From Deuterostichococcus epilithicus (taxonomy: Eukaryota; Chlorophyta; Trebouxiophyceae; Prasiolales; Stichococcaceae), in assembly GCA_033439295.1 (NCBI GenBank), contig JAVTLE010000008.1, positions 2,914,001-2,978,000 on the forward strand: a stretch of 64,000 nt of DNA, written 5' to 3'. Both the position numbers and the translations under genes were made by a program. The notes under the pieces are model-generated. The model searched no databases, had not been told where the DNA came from, and saw only the letters and a list, made by a program, of their open reading frames with translations. Below, piece by piece: positions 34,781 through 46,218 of this stretch; position 1 is the stretch's first letter; every line of letters begins with the position of its first letter.

Positions 34781-35438
34781 ATGCATCAGCTATCAGCCTC
34801 AACGGCACTGGCGGCAGTTGCGTGGCTCGCTCTCCTAACGGCTGGCCATAACCCAGCATCGGCGGTATGGCAGCTAGGGCATCGCGCTCAGGACCCGGCA
34901 TTGGCTGATGCACACCAGTTCAATCTACCCTGTCACAAGTCAAGCATCCTTTGCCGCCTGCGTCCATATTCACATCGTTTTGAAGAGGCTGCATGTTAGC
35001 AGCTATGGCGGCTACGACACTCTAATTGTGTTCCAGTGTGCTCAGCAGGTTGCTGGTTCCTACTACACCGGCTCGCACCGCGGCGTGTTGTACAGCCGCC
35101 CGCTTCCTCTGACAATGTCTACGCTGCCGCCATCGGCGCAGACGCTGCCGCTATCGGCGCAGGCGCTGCCGCCGCTGCCCGGCACTGCTGCAGTCACCCA
35201 GCGACCGCCACCTGCGCCCGTGCCGCACGCTGCCATCATCGGGAGGCCCTGCATCGTGCAGTCCAATTGCTTTGTGCTCGGCGCAGGCACCCGCCCCAGC
35301 CCGATCGATGTGCGCCTTGCGTTGCTTTGCTTGCTTTCTGGTGTTTACTTTGTGGCGGCAGTCGCATTACAAAGTGTATCTGGCGTGCATTGCCAACAGG
35401 CTGACATGCCGAGACATGGTAGAACAACAGGACGATGA
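34781..35438 (+). CDS. secreted Pro/Ser-rich protein (3' end uncertain)
   Basis: Unrecognised family. Exon 1 (34781-34864) codes 28 residues, MHQLSASTALAAVAWLALL then TAGHNPASA, a good secretory signal peptide ending at a phase-0 intron. Exon 2 starts at 35049 with VAGSYYTGSHRGVLYSRPLP. It has an internal repeat (STLPPSAQTLPLSAQALPPL) and a Pro-rich stretch ending in two cysteines (GRPCIVQSNCFVLGAG). The frame runs to a stop at 35436-35438, but the last 40 residues look like intron translation. A donor at about 35310 (GTGCGC) is a likely true exon end, with further exons not found. Signal-peptide exon, Pro-rich second exon and strand match the genes at 42939 and 44879. Confidence 0.55.
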
Positions 35439-36490
35439 CAGTCTAGCTTGCTGCTGCAGTGCGTCTGCAACCGAGCCGAAGTGGCGCTGTGCGCAGGCCC
35501 GGTCTGCTGCATCCAGGTGCAGTGCCCGCCACAGAGCTTTCAACTCTGTTGATCTGTGCAGCTCACGCCAGAAGGTCTTCAATATGCATAAAAGGGAACC
35601 GTTACTGCATGAAATTGACGCAGCGGCGGGTGGCCCCTGCTAGCTAGCGGCAGGTCCCACTGGGTGTCTTCTGCTGCGCTGATCGACAGGATGCCTCGAT
35701 TTGAAACCATGCCAGCGCTAGGCAATGCTGTCGCGAACACGTTGCACATTTCAGGCGGGCGGCAGCTTCCCTGGAGTTGCCACTCCGCGGTGCCTGAACG
35801 ACGACCAATGCTGCGGCGCACTGGCGTGCCGCCACGGCATATGCGAGCTGTAGACCTAGGGATGCGGCGTCGGTCAGTGCCACTGCCACTGACATTCGCC
35901 AGCAAAGGCTTCAAGTTGGAGTAGGTGACCAATTTGGCGTTGATGCGACGTACAAAATGGCATCCTGTGGCTGTTCATGCATGGCGATGCTGCTGTTGCA
36001 GCGAGAAACCCTCTTCAGCTGGTGTGTGTGCTGACGGTGGAACTTACGAGGTGCATGGAACTAAGATGATAGCATGGCAGGCAGCGGGTTGCGAGCTCGA
36101 ATGCTTTTCACAGCTCTTGTTTACGATCGGTCACTGGTGCCGTCACTGCTGTAGACCTGGATATATATCGTGCTCGTGACCGGCTAAACACATAACGTTG
36201 CTGCTTCCACTGTGCCGCGACATCTTGTAGGCCCCTCAGTCATGCCGCAGCGCCTGATCACCACGACACCGTGCGCCGCAGCCGCAGCCCACAATCATTC
36301 ACAAATCAAACCGCATCTGCACTCAACCTGTGCGTGAGACTGTCCGTGTCGCATTCCTGAACGCACCTGACACCCACCCCTTCCTGATGTTCAGCTCAGT
36401 TACAACGTGGTTTGAGATGATGATGAAGAGGCTCTCATCGCGTGCCACTACAATAGTGCCGCCAGGAAGGTGCTGCCCGTCTTATTCTCA
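35439..36490. other. intergenic
   Basis: About 1 kb between a plus-strand and a minus-strand gene that converge. It may hold missing 3' exons of the secreted-protein gene. Nothing else is recognisable. Confidence 0.45.
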
Positions 36491-38118
36491 TCATTCAGTC
36501 GCCCCCAGGGCTTTGGCCCAGTCCTCCGCCGCGCGGCTCCCCGCCGAGTCTTCATCCGTCACCGCCCTGCCCAGCGCCTCCTGCAGACACGACATCTCGT
36601 TTTGTTCAGTAAGGCAATGCTCGAATCGATGCAGGGCGTTGAGTCGACACTGTTGTCACAGATGGCTGGGCGATGATTCTGGAACCACCAAATGCAGTTG
36701 GAGAGCTGCATTGAGCCTTACGAACACTAGACAAGGTGGCGCTCTATCCACCGGGATGTCGCTCACATCAATGTAAGGTGGAGACATCGTCTTCGACAGA
36801 GACATCTCTGCATACGTTGCCTCTGATACTCTTGTACTGTATGAGGATAAGAAACCCAAGCAGACTTGATGAAAATTGCCACCTGGAGGGGGCGGTACTT
36901 GGAGCTGTACAGGTACTCCAGGAGGCGGTCGTTGACATCGCTGTTGATGGCCTCCGCGGCGCGGACGCTGTCCTGCTTCAGCTGGTCCAGCGCCGCCTGT
37001 GCGGCAGGGGCATGGACGACGCGCAATGCGCCTCAGACCTGCTTCTGCTCCTGCCCAGTTATCAGTGTCGAGACAAAATTGATTTCCGACGCAGCCTGCA
37101 GCACAGGCCAAGCATCAGGTGCCAACAAGCATCAGGTGCAGTGGTCTAGATCCAGCTGCTCAGCCCAGCTGCCTAGCTGCAGGCAGCGATGTGCGGCTTC
37201 AGGTGGCCGAGTGCCGCCTGCAGACGGGGTCACACGAGGCAAATTCGGATTGAAAGCTCCTCGACAGCGAGCATGTCGGAGCAGCCGGCCACAGCCATGC
37301 GCTTGAGTTGATGTACGCTGCCCTGCTTGCTTGCTTCGAACTAGTTTAGCATAGCGCGGCCAGTGGCACACGACATGAGTTTGATGGATCGATTTGGTCG
37401 AGTAGACCGATACTGGGAAGTATGGTAGCCTGAACGAAGACAGGGGCTGCTTCAGCCGGCACCAAGCCTGCAAGCACTGAGGGCCTGAAGACGCAGCGGT
37501 GTTCCAGTCTTGACGGCTGGGTGCCGCCCTGGCAATGGATGAGCATCCGCCCGACATGCTGGCTGAACGGTCTAATTAAGAGGGACCTTGAGAGGACTCT
37601 CTGAGGACAGCCCGTGGGCAGGCCCGCGCCGATCGGCTGGCCAGTCGTCTACTGCGCGGTTATGTAAGGTGTGGTAAGGTTACCAGAAATATACCTGGTT
37701 GGCAAGGCGGTCCTTGTGCTCACGGAACAGGGCGGCGCGGTGCTCGGCAGCCAGGCGCTGCTCTACCGCATCCATCGCCGCGCGCCAGCCCTACGACGTG
37801 AGGGAAGCTGGCGTTGCGCCCTGCATGCCGCCCCGCCCATGCATGCAAGGTTGGCGCTGCGCGTCGTGCCCACAGAAGACAGGTACATATTTTGCTTGCA
37901 AGCAGCCTCCTGCTGTTGCTTTTGCAGCAATGATGTGCCCGGAATGCTTGATCGTCCAACAGTTGGAAAGACAGAACTGATTATAGGACTCGCACGCAGA
38001 GGCAGGCCCCACGCACCCGAGCGCGGCCAATGACCATGCCGGTGAGGAAGCTGAGGCCAGCGCCCACCGCCGCGGCGCCCACACTCACGCTGTAGTCGCG
38101 CACATGAGGCAGGTGCAT
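36491..38118 (-). CDS. small membrane-anchored coiled-coil protein, 133 residues
   Basis: Unrecognised family, but a complete and self-consistent gene. Four exons, all phase 0: 38017-38118, 37695-37790, 36883-36996, 36491-36580 (TGA). It starts MHLPHVRDYS, followed by a Gly/Ala-rich hydrophobic segment (VSVGAAAVGAGLSFLTGMVI) that should span a membrane, then GRARGW. The rest is charged and helical: AAMDAVEQRLAAEHRAALF, REHKDRLANQAALDQLKQ, RAAEAINSDVNDRLLEYLY, ending DWAKALGATE. The single N-terminal helix followed by a coiled coil suggests a tail- or signal-anchored organelle membrane protein with a soluble helical arm; this is inference. Its plan resembles the partial gene at 27823-28502. 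Confidence 0.7.
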
Positions 38119-39026
38119 CAGCGCAGCGCAATAACGTTCATCTGTGCAGGTCTAAATTGCCGTGCGCATAGCAGCCTGGGGGCGCGCCGCTCTCTACAGA
38201 GCCCCGCCGGTGGTGATAGCGCATCCAGGCGGTGGGCGCCTGGCAAATGGCTTGGCCTGAGAGCAATTAAACCAGTGGGAGCGCAACTGATGCTGGAGCA
38301 CTGGTGTATGAGGCCATCGATGATATCAGCCCTGCAAGCTTTGCACCTGTTGCTGCTTGCCATGCTGCGAGCCGCCTGCTGCGCCGCCGACGATGCCTGT
38401 CCCGACACGCTGCCGGCACCTACAGCGCTTGCCATCTTGGTGGCTTGGTTTCGGGAATGATGAACGGCCCAACTCTTGTGAAGAAGTCAAACCGAACAGT
38501 TGCTTGCACAGCAGGTTGCTACAGCCTGATGACCAGCTACACACTGCTGATCAACAGCGATTCGCCAGCCCTCAGACACAAGGTGCTTGAGGAAGCCCTG
38601 TTGAGAAGGTCAATGATGAGGGCGGCTGCAACACAACTGTGTGACCCAGTCCAGCAGGGATTTCGTGTCAGCATCCGAAATGCCAGCATCCGAAATGCCA
38701 CTTCTGGCCTGCAGATCTGCCACTTACAGACCCTGGTAGACCTCTGATGCCTCGACGCCACGCCGAACGTCCCGGATGCCACGCGTCAGCGGGCTGCTGG
38801 CAGTCCGCCAGGTGTTTAACTAACGGCATCTGCTCAAGGCTCGCGCGACCCCGCCGGACGATTCCTACTATCCACCAGACTGCTTCCTGAGCCAGAACCC
38901 TTCTCGGCAGCGCAAGAACTCCATTGAATCCACCCTCAACCTTTCATCCTTCACGCCAACGGAACGCAAACCGTCTGCTGATACGGCTGTTGTGCAACCA
39001 ATCTGTACGGTAGTTCATTTGTCATC
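38119..39026. other. divergent intergenic region
   Basis: About 900 bases between the starts of the small membrane protein (-) and the cupin gene (+). It should contain both promoters. I see only a short direct repeat (CCGAAATGCCA twice near 38677-38701) and no gene. Confidence 0.5.
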
Positions 39027-42007
39027 ATGGCAGGTGCAATGCTCCTCACAGCGACACTGGCTCTCGCAGCCGTGTCAGCTGTTCGGGCGCAGCCGTTTGA
39101 GTTCAAGGGTGTCTTTAATCCGAGGGAACAGGAAGCGGCGCAGCGAATCGGCGACAGCTACACGGGCCTGGTCTTCGACTACACGACCGCAAAGGTGCCG
39201 GAATTTCCACTGCCGTTAGCACGGCCTTTTCCAGACCTCCTGTAATGCTGATGCGGCACCACAATGCAAACTTGCGGTTTGTGTCCACTCGCCAACACAG
39301 CTGAGGTCGTCAAGCTCCGGAAGTTGCCTCGCCCTGCTCGGTTGTTGACCCGCCGTCTGAATGCCTGCACATTGCAGAAACCGGATGGTGGCACTCCGAA
39401 TGGCGACCTCAAGTGCGCCATATGCATGCAATGGTCCTCGCTGCCTGCCAAAAAATGCTGAGCGCAGACCTGACACGGCATCAAAGCTGCGGCGGCGCAT
39501 CCGTCCTGCAAGGCAGTTGCTGCTGAAATCTGCGCAATACGACTAGTCACCTGGACGCTGCACCTACCCTGTTGCAGGTCGAACCAGGTGTCGCAGAATC
39601 CTTTCCTGAGCACCCTGCCCGGCGACAGCAACGGGCAGACGCTCGTCACGCTGGGCCCCTGTGCCGGCAACACAATGCACACCCACCCTCGAGGTGCCCT
39701 TCCCGTCTCATCGAGACTCTACTGCTGTGTAGTCCAGAAGGCTGGCGGCAGTTGTATGCGATGTCCGCGCTGTGCTTGGAGCAATACCAATAGGGCTTGC
39801 ATCCATTCGAATTGCCCCTGTCCCCACGGCATGCGGACCCTTTCAAGCGGGGCGATGCTGTATGCAGCAAGTCATGCCTCCAAGCGGTTTCGGGCTGACG
39901 TGTGTGGTTTCATGCCGCAGGATCCGAAATCTCATTTGTAACCAGCGGCGAAATGCTGTTCGGGCTCATCGAGGAGAACACGCCGGCAGGCGCCAACAAG
40001 CCTGTCCTGCGGAACTTGCGGGTATGCTTGTACGATGTGCATCATGCTGCTGGACCACGATGCACAGAAGCCTCTTGTAGGGCATGCATAATGCCTTTAG
40101 TGAAGCAGTTTGTGTGTATAAAGCGATTTGATCATGTCACTGATGCTGAGCAGTGGGCCAGACCATTCACATCCCACAAGGTGAAATCCCTGGGGATACC
40201 TGACAGCAAAGGGCCAGGCTCGTCCCGGCTTCAACTCGCCAATCAGACATTTGCACTAGGCACACAGCCGATGTGAGACTGTGCCGTTGCATCTTGGCAG
40301 CCAGTAGTTACTGAGTGCATGCATGACAGTGATAATCATGCTGTGGTGTTCTGTACTGCAGGGCTGCTGCACTTCAGCCACAACCCAGCCTGCGTCCCTG
40401 CACAGTTCCTGGCCAACTTCGCAACCGCCGACCCAGGTGCGCGCTCAATGCACACAGCGTTTCAAGCTGCCTGACGTGCTGTTCCGGCACCCATCGCATC
40501 GCTGACCACGAGTGACCTTCAATCTGCCATCCTCCATCCCAGCCAATCTGGCAATAAATGAAGGAGGTGAGTTGCCTAAATTGCATCTCATCCGCCTTGA
40601 ATAGCAATATCATCAGCCTACTGCATCCTGCTTCCTACCGTTGCAGGCACACAGACCACATGGGCCTCCCTCATCGCCGTCCCTGGTGAGTCGGGGCACC
40701 ATTGTGCATCTCGTTCTCAGCCTCCTGCTGACGTGTTGCAGTATTATGTATATCGGTAGCTGCAGAGTGACAAGCCGTTCATGACTGCTGATGCACATGC
40801 GACAGCACACATGCATGAGGCTGGGGAGACAGACCCACTCACACCCTGCCCTCTTTCGACATCCATCGCTTCACATCGATGTGCGCAACAAATTCAGCTT
40901 GTGCGTGGATGCTACCGCTGCAGACGCGGTGCTGCAGATGAGCACCGGCATTCCAGAAGCAACGTTCCGGCAGCTGAGGGCCCGCTACCCGCTGGCTGTT
41001 GCGCCTGGCACCGGCGGCGAGGAGTGCCTGGTGCGCTGCGGCCTGACCTTCAACCAGGTAGGGATTTACAATCAGTTTTCAGCCAGATCGTTGCCAGCGT
41101 AGAGGAGATCTTCTGCCGGCCATCAGACAAGCGCAAAAGAATGTGTCTGCTCCTTGGAGATTCTCTGACGGACTGCTGCTGGACGTACAGCATCCGTACT
41201 GTGTCAGGGTCTCAAGTTCGAGGCTGTGCAGCCGTCCAAAGACTCACGCGATGGATGCGCAGCAACCTGTGAAGACGTGTCAGGCTGTCCGACAAGGTTT
41301 CAGTTTCGGGGCAGCATGATGACCAAACTCTTGCATGGCAGTGCTTATATGCATGCGCCGAGACTTTGACCGACCTCTTTGAGTTGCCCAACCCGCATGT
41401 GATGAGCTGTTCAACAGACAACTCAAACTGAGCCGCTGCTCCCGCAGAGCAACGCGTTCTTCGCCCAGGCAGCGCAGCCGTCGCCCGGTGCCTATGGCGC
41501 CCTGCCGCCTGGCGCCTCCGCCAAGGTGCCCGCCGGCTACGGCGTCGAGCTGCTGCCCGGGGGTGCCTACTCCACACCCGGCGTCCGCATCCCGCAGCTG
41601 GCAGTGTACAGCGCAGCCCCGACTCCGGATGCATATGCATATGGAACAGCCGGCGGCCCTGGGAGCCCCGGCCGCGCGGCGGTGGTGTCGCCCTTCCCTA
41701 TCTCCCCACTGCGGCACCAACGCCGCCGCCGACTGCGGCACCGACGCTGCTGACGCCCCTGGCTGCACCGACGCCAGCACCAACAGCGGCGCGGGCGCTG
41801 ACGCCAGCGCCTACGCCCGCCATTGTCGCCGCTGTGGCGGGCGGCCCGGCCGGTCCAGCGCCGTCGACGTCTACGTCGGCCACCGGCAACGCCGCGGCGC
41901 AGGCCAGCAACAACAACGGCAGCTTCTCCTCGTCGACCGGCGCACCCGCTGCCGGCTCGACTGCCGCTGGGCTGCTGCAGAACCCCTTCGGCGGTCTTGC
42001 TGGGTGA
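39027..42007 (+). CDS. germin-like cupin with signal peptide and Pro/Thr/Ala-rich tail
   Basis: Predicted secreted metal-binding cupin. Exons: 39027-39241, 39578-39693, 39921-40021, one starting near 40364, one near 40647-40687, one near 40922-41056, and a last one from about 41449. Exon 1 has a signal peptide (MAGAMLLTATLALAAVSAVR then AQPFEF). The first cupin motif is complete: GNTMHTHPRG joined to SEISFVTSGEMLFGLIEE, giving HxH and Glu ligands. The second reads GLLHFSHNPACVPAQFLANF, with the expected His and Asn. EATFRQLRARYPL matches the C-terminal germin region. The junction between the exon ending at 40021 (phase 0) and the one starting at 40364 (phase 1) does not match, so a small exon between them is missing from my model. 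The last exon starts SNAFFAQAAQPSPGAYGALP. Near 41690 its frame would stop at 41753, while a Pro/Thr/Ala tail is open in the -1 frame to a TGA at 42005-42007. Confidence 0.82.
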
Positions 42008-42938
42008 TCAGGTGGCCTGCGCCGGCTCACACTAGCGCTTACCGCAAGCACCTCAGGGGATAGCCGGGGCATAAGAGACGGAAGAGCCACACCGGTCTCA
42101 GTCTGATGGTCAATGTGAGAAGTGTTGAGAGCAATAGTTATCCGGCAGGACGGGCTTCTGTGTCGGTTGTTGACTCTATAGAGGTCGTGGCGAGACCACT
42201 TCTCAGACGGAACCGCTGACTCGAGTCAGCACCAGGAGTTAGGCGCCAAAACCTGCTATGAACATTGGTGCTTTCAGAACCTTTATCCAGTTCCTCAATG
42301 TTTCACCTGCGCATCGCGATGAGCGATTGCTAGAAAGTTTCTGATACAGGCAAAGTCAACGCTGCGAGCCAGCCTGCGCATCTGTAAGCTTCCGCCTATT
42401 CTATAGCTTCTTATTTCATATTTCCCTTCCTTGCCAGCATATCGCTTCCCCCCCCTCCTCCAACGCCACAATAATGCTGCTCCTCTATCCCAACCCCCCA
42501 CCCCAAAGACGCCCATCGTATTTCCTTCCTTCCTCCCTTCGCGTCGCCATGCGGTTTGCTCAAAACAACCTGCTCAACCACCAACCAGCAACCGTTGACA
42601 ACCTCAAAGACGACAGCGGAGCCATTCGCTCATTCAATCACAAGCGTCGAACTTTCTGTGATGCTTCTTATATGCTTTCCTGTGCACCCCGGATCTCTTG
42701 GACGGTGCCTACTACACGCACGTGGCAATGCCTATTGCTGAAGGAGAAACCAACTCACCTCCTGCCTCGTCGCCCCGCAGCAGTGTCTCGTCCCGTTGAG
42801 AAGGATCAATCAATAGTCTCTACACTGCACGTCTAAGCACATTCCCCTTCGGTCGATATCTTCCTCTGCAAGACTACTGATCCAGGAGATCAGCCCGACG
42901 ACCCCGCCTGCTTCGCTTGCTGCGCGCGCAGAGCTGCA
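42008..42938. other. intergenic between two plus-strand genes
   Basis: About 930 bases with the cupin 3' UTR and the promoter of the next gene. It includes a pyrimidine-rich stretch at about 42420-42550. No gene is supported. Confidence 0.55.
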
Positions 42939-43651
42939 ATGGCCAGCACCAGCAATATTGTGACCCATCTCGTGCTGCTCGTCGTGTCCGTCCTGCTTGC
43001 TGCGGAATATTCAGCGGCACGGGGGAACAGTAGGAGCGGCCTCCTCAGCGGCCTGGCAGGAGACCCGCCCCCCTCCGTCGGCAAGCAGCAGGTGCCTGGA
43101 CAATCTGCTCGAGTCCTGCTGACGATACCCTTCCGATGGACTGTGGCATAACTTTGCTATTGACGCACGTCATTTTATGGCGGCGGGGTCTGAGCCAAGT
43201 GTGCTGCACTGCCGATATCGGTGCATCTGAGGCACCAACTGGAGCAAGGACAGACAGCCAATGAGCGCCTACTGACGAAGGGCTGCTGTTGGACCAGCGC
43301 GCCGGCAAGCAGCAGGCCGGCAAGGCTGTCAGCAGGCCTCCCCCACCGCCGCCCCCGCCGCCCCCGCCGCCGCCCCGGCGCCAGCGGGGATACTATGTGA
43401 CACCTGCGGCCCCTGGCAAGCGCCTGCCGACTTACACCCCCGCCATCCTGCCATACGGCTATCCTGCTGGCACCTACTTTAGCTACGCTCTGGTTCCGCC
43501 CACCCTGCCCAGCTATAAGGCGCCAGGAGCAGCTGCATACATGCCAGCCGCCGCGCCAGCTTACGCCGCCTACTCCGCCACCACGCAGGCGCCGACCGTG
43601 CTGCCGGCTTATAACAGTGCCGGCAACCATCCCGGAACCTATGCCGGCTAG
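42939..43651 (+). CDS. secreted Pro/Tyr/Ala-rich protein, 168 residues
   Basis: Probable extracellular matrix or cell-wall protein; no family recognised. Two exons in phase 0: 42939-43091 and 43298-43651 (TAG). Exon 1 begins MASTSNIVTHLVLLVVSVLL then AAEYSAARG, a signal peptide. Exon 2 has a run of 13 prolines followed by RRQRGYY and a Pro/Tyr-rich stretch (PTYTPAILPYGYPAGTYF; PSYKAPGAAAYMPAAAPAY). The exon 1 end and exon 2 start share the bases GGCAAGCAGCAG, so both code GKQQ; this is another small duplication across an intron. Proline runs with Tyr resemble hydroxyproline-rich wall glycoproteins, but Ser-Pro4 motifs are absent. The strand and gene plan match 34781 and 44879. Confidence 0.7.
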
Positions 43652-44878
43652 CCGGTTGACAGGTGGTTTGCTTGCAGGAAGCAAGGCTGCGCATTTGTTA
43701 CAATGCAAACACTGATTGATGTGTGCTCGATATGACACGTCCTGATGTCCTGACAAGCAGCACGATGGCTGTTGGTTGGCTTCTCTTTCGGACAATGGAA
43801 CTTGTTCTCAATGTTTCAGGGATCGCCGACAGTGCCGAACTGCCCTATCTGAGCGGCGCCCAGTAGCGCTGTTCCCAATGCGGCAGCGCAGATAACCACG
43901 AGCCCAAATGAGGAACCCAATGAGCATCGAAGGGCGTCCGCCTGCTGCAAGCCGTGGTCCCCACACGCCAGGCTGCAGGGGCCATCGATCGGTGTAGCTT
44001 CTGATTTCAGCACCAGCCTTCGTCGTTGCGGCCTTGCACACAATAATCTTCAGTTCGGCCGCAGCTGCGCTTGCAGTATGTACAACATGTTGCAGCTGTC
44101 GCATAGCGCCTTGTACTGAACAGTCCTTTGGTGTTTCTTCAACAGAGCTGTTGGTGTTCTCAGCATCGATGTTGAGTAGAACTGGGTGCGGAACTTGAAA
44201 GGTATAGCTAGGGGTGCTGTTGATAGGCCGATCGAGCAGCACTCGGCTCAGTTCACCTGTTAGGCGGAGGGGGGCCGATGGAGGCCCATGCCGCTGCTGT
44301 GGCGGGGTACCGTAGACTGATGTGCTGGCGGCCTCAGGGTGAAGGGTTGCGGTTCAAAGTTTTGTTTTGATCTGGTATGATCTGTTGTGATCTGTAGTGA
44401 GGTTCTCAGTTACCCGCGGCAGGAGCTGTTGCCGCCACAACTGAGGCGTCACGCCCACCCTTGAACAGTTGACTGTCCTGCCACCGCCTCGCGTTTTTCA
44501 GGTTGAGCGACGTATGGGCTGAGAATTAGCGTGGAAACACAAGCTTGCACCAGCAAGGTCACCCACCGCCTGTACATTGCAGCTGCACGACACACCGGCA
44601 CGCAGTCGGCCAGCTGCAAATAAAGCTGACTGCAGAATCGTCTTGGGGTTTCAAAGCATAGCTCTCTTATCATCACAGCCGCATGGTCGAGGTACGGGTG
44701 CGTTGCAAGCAGGAGCTGCAACAGAGTATCACTCGTCCTCAGTCATCGATATCAACAATAACCTCAGGTTGACCACAGGCTGTGGTCATGTCCTGCCCTG
44801 AAATGTCTCTCACCCATCTCTCTCATCTCTTGTCGGCTCAAAATTTGAGTGCGTTCGTCTCTCGGCATCGGCATCAAG
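43652..44878. other. intergenic
   Basis: About 1.2 kb between two plus-strand secreted-protein genes. Short Thr-Gly repeats (GATCTGnnnTGATCTG near 44370-44395) are the only feature. A minus-strand frame at 43808-44242 has no motif and no splice partner. Confidence 0.5.
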
Positions 44879-45695
44879 ATGCGGCTGCGGCTCAGCTCTG
44901 CATTGGCTGGTCTTTCTCTGGCTCTGATGATGAGCTTCGTGGTGGCGCAGCAGACGGCTTCTGGAGGCTTGGGGCCTGCCCCCCGAGAGCCTGTGCCACA
45001 GCAGCTGCAGCAGGCAATCAACTTCATTGTACCTCTTTTGCTTCCAAAAGCATCTTCCTATGACAGGCCAGGGCCTTGTCTGCTTGCCAAAAGACAAAAC
45101 CTTGTTTTCTGCACCACAGCGCCAGCGGTACTTAGGTTGCAGCAGTTGCACGTGCCATCTTGCTCATCATGTCGAGGGTCGTCGCTGCATCCTGACCTTC
45201 CATGCTGCTGGTGCCTCGAGTGCGCGCTTGACGGACCTGCAACACACGCATTTATCATCACCCAGCGCAGCATGGAAATATCACATTTCCATATTTCCTG
45301 ATCACAGAAGACAGCGGTGGCAGCGAAAGTGACGTCGCCGCCGCCGCCGCCGCCGTCCATGCCATCACCCCCTCCGCCGCCTCCGCCGCCGCCTCCACCT
45401 CAGCTCCCTCAGCAACCTTCAGCTGCCATCGCGGTGGTGCGCCTTGACCTGCCCCATTGGACATTCACAGCCTGTAGTCTGAGTTTCTGCTACTCCGTCA
45501 GCAGACGCTCTGGTGATTGTGCTGCCTAATTTACTCCTGCTGGAGGCAGCTGTGCAGCCGCCACCACCAATGACCTCCTTGGTTCCGGTCCTCATCCCGC
45601 CAGCTCAGGGCACTTTCCAGGCCACCGCCGAAGGCCAGAAAGTCGCACCTGCCCCATCTAAGCGCCCACCACCGACTTCTGGAGGCCGCAAGTGA
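44879..45695 (+). CDS. secreted proline-rich protein, 137 residues
   Basis: Probable extracellular or cell-wall protein. Three exons, all phase 0: 44879-45028, 45308-45433, 45558-45695 (TGA). The start MRLRLSSALAGLSLALMM then SFVVAQQTASGG is a clear signal peptide. The second exon is dominated by two proline runs (KVTSPPPPPPSMPSPPPP, continuing with more Pro). The third is PPPPMTSLVPVLIPPAQG then KVAPAPSKRPPPTSGGRK. The acceptor of exon 3 (GTGCAG) was chosen because it is the one that keeps phase and extends the proline theme. No enzymatic domain is present. With the cupin and the gene at 42939 it forms a run of secreted proteins on one strand. Confidence 0.68.
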
Positions 45696-46218
45696 TCTTG
45701 CGGTGATGCTTCTGTCAATGCCTCCTGGTTTTGGCAGCAGCAGCAACAGTCACAGCCCGGCAGCATGCTGCTGAGAGGAGAACAAAATTATGCAGCTGGC
45801 AGTTCGATTGCACACTGAAGAGCACTGTGCAATAACAATCTGGCATAATCTAAAAGACAGCAGGCCATGTATCTTTCTGGTGATTGCGCGCACGCGCGCA
45901 GCCGTTGACGTTCAGGATGTTCCAGCAGTTGATTCCGCACTTGGTTTTATTGCGCCCACACCACAAAACAATGTATGGGCGCCAATTTTTGGAGAAAACT
46001 GCATGGCAGCTATCCTGCGAGCTATTCAGGCATGTGGCCGACTTGTCTGAGCGTTCACATGATAATCTGGCGGGGCGCACGTGTAAATGTCCTCAGGCAG
46101 ACCTGGCATGATGTACAGCCAAAACCCTGCCCTTCTCGCTCATGGCGTTGGATTCGGCTCGGCAACACGCGCAACACCAGCACTTTCAAGAAACAGAACT
46201 TAAGGGTTCGCATGCACG
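45696..46218. other. intergenic
   Basis: 520 bases with the 3' UTR of the Pro-rich gene and the promoter and 5' leader of the SDR39U1 gene. Nothing else is visible. Confidence 0.55.
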
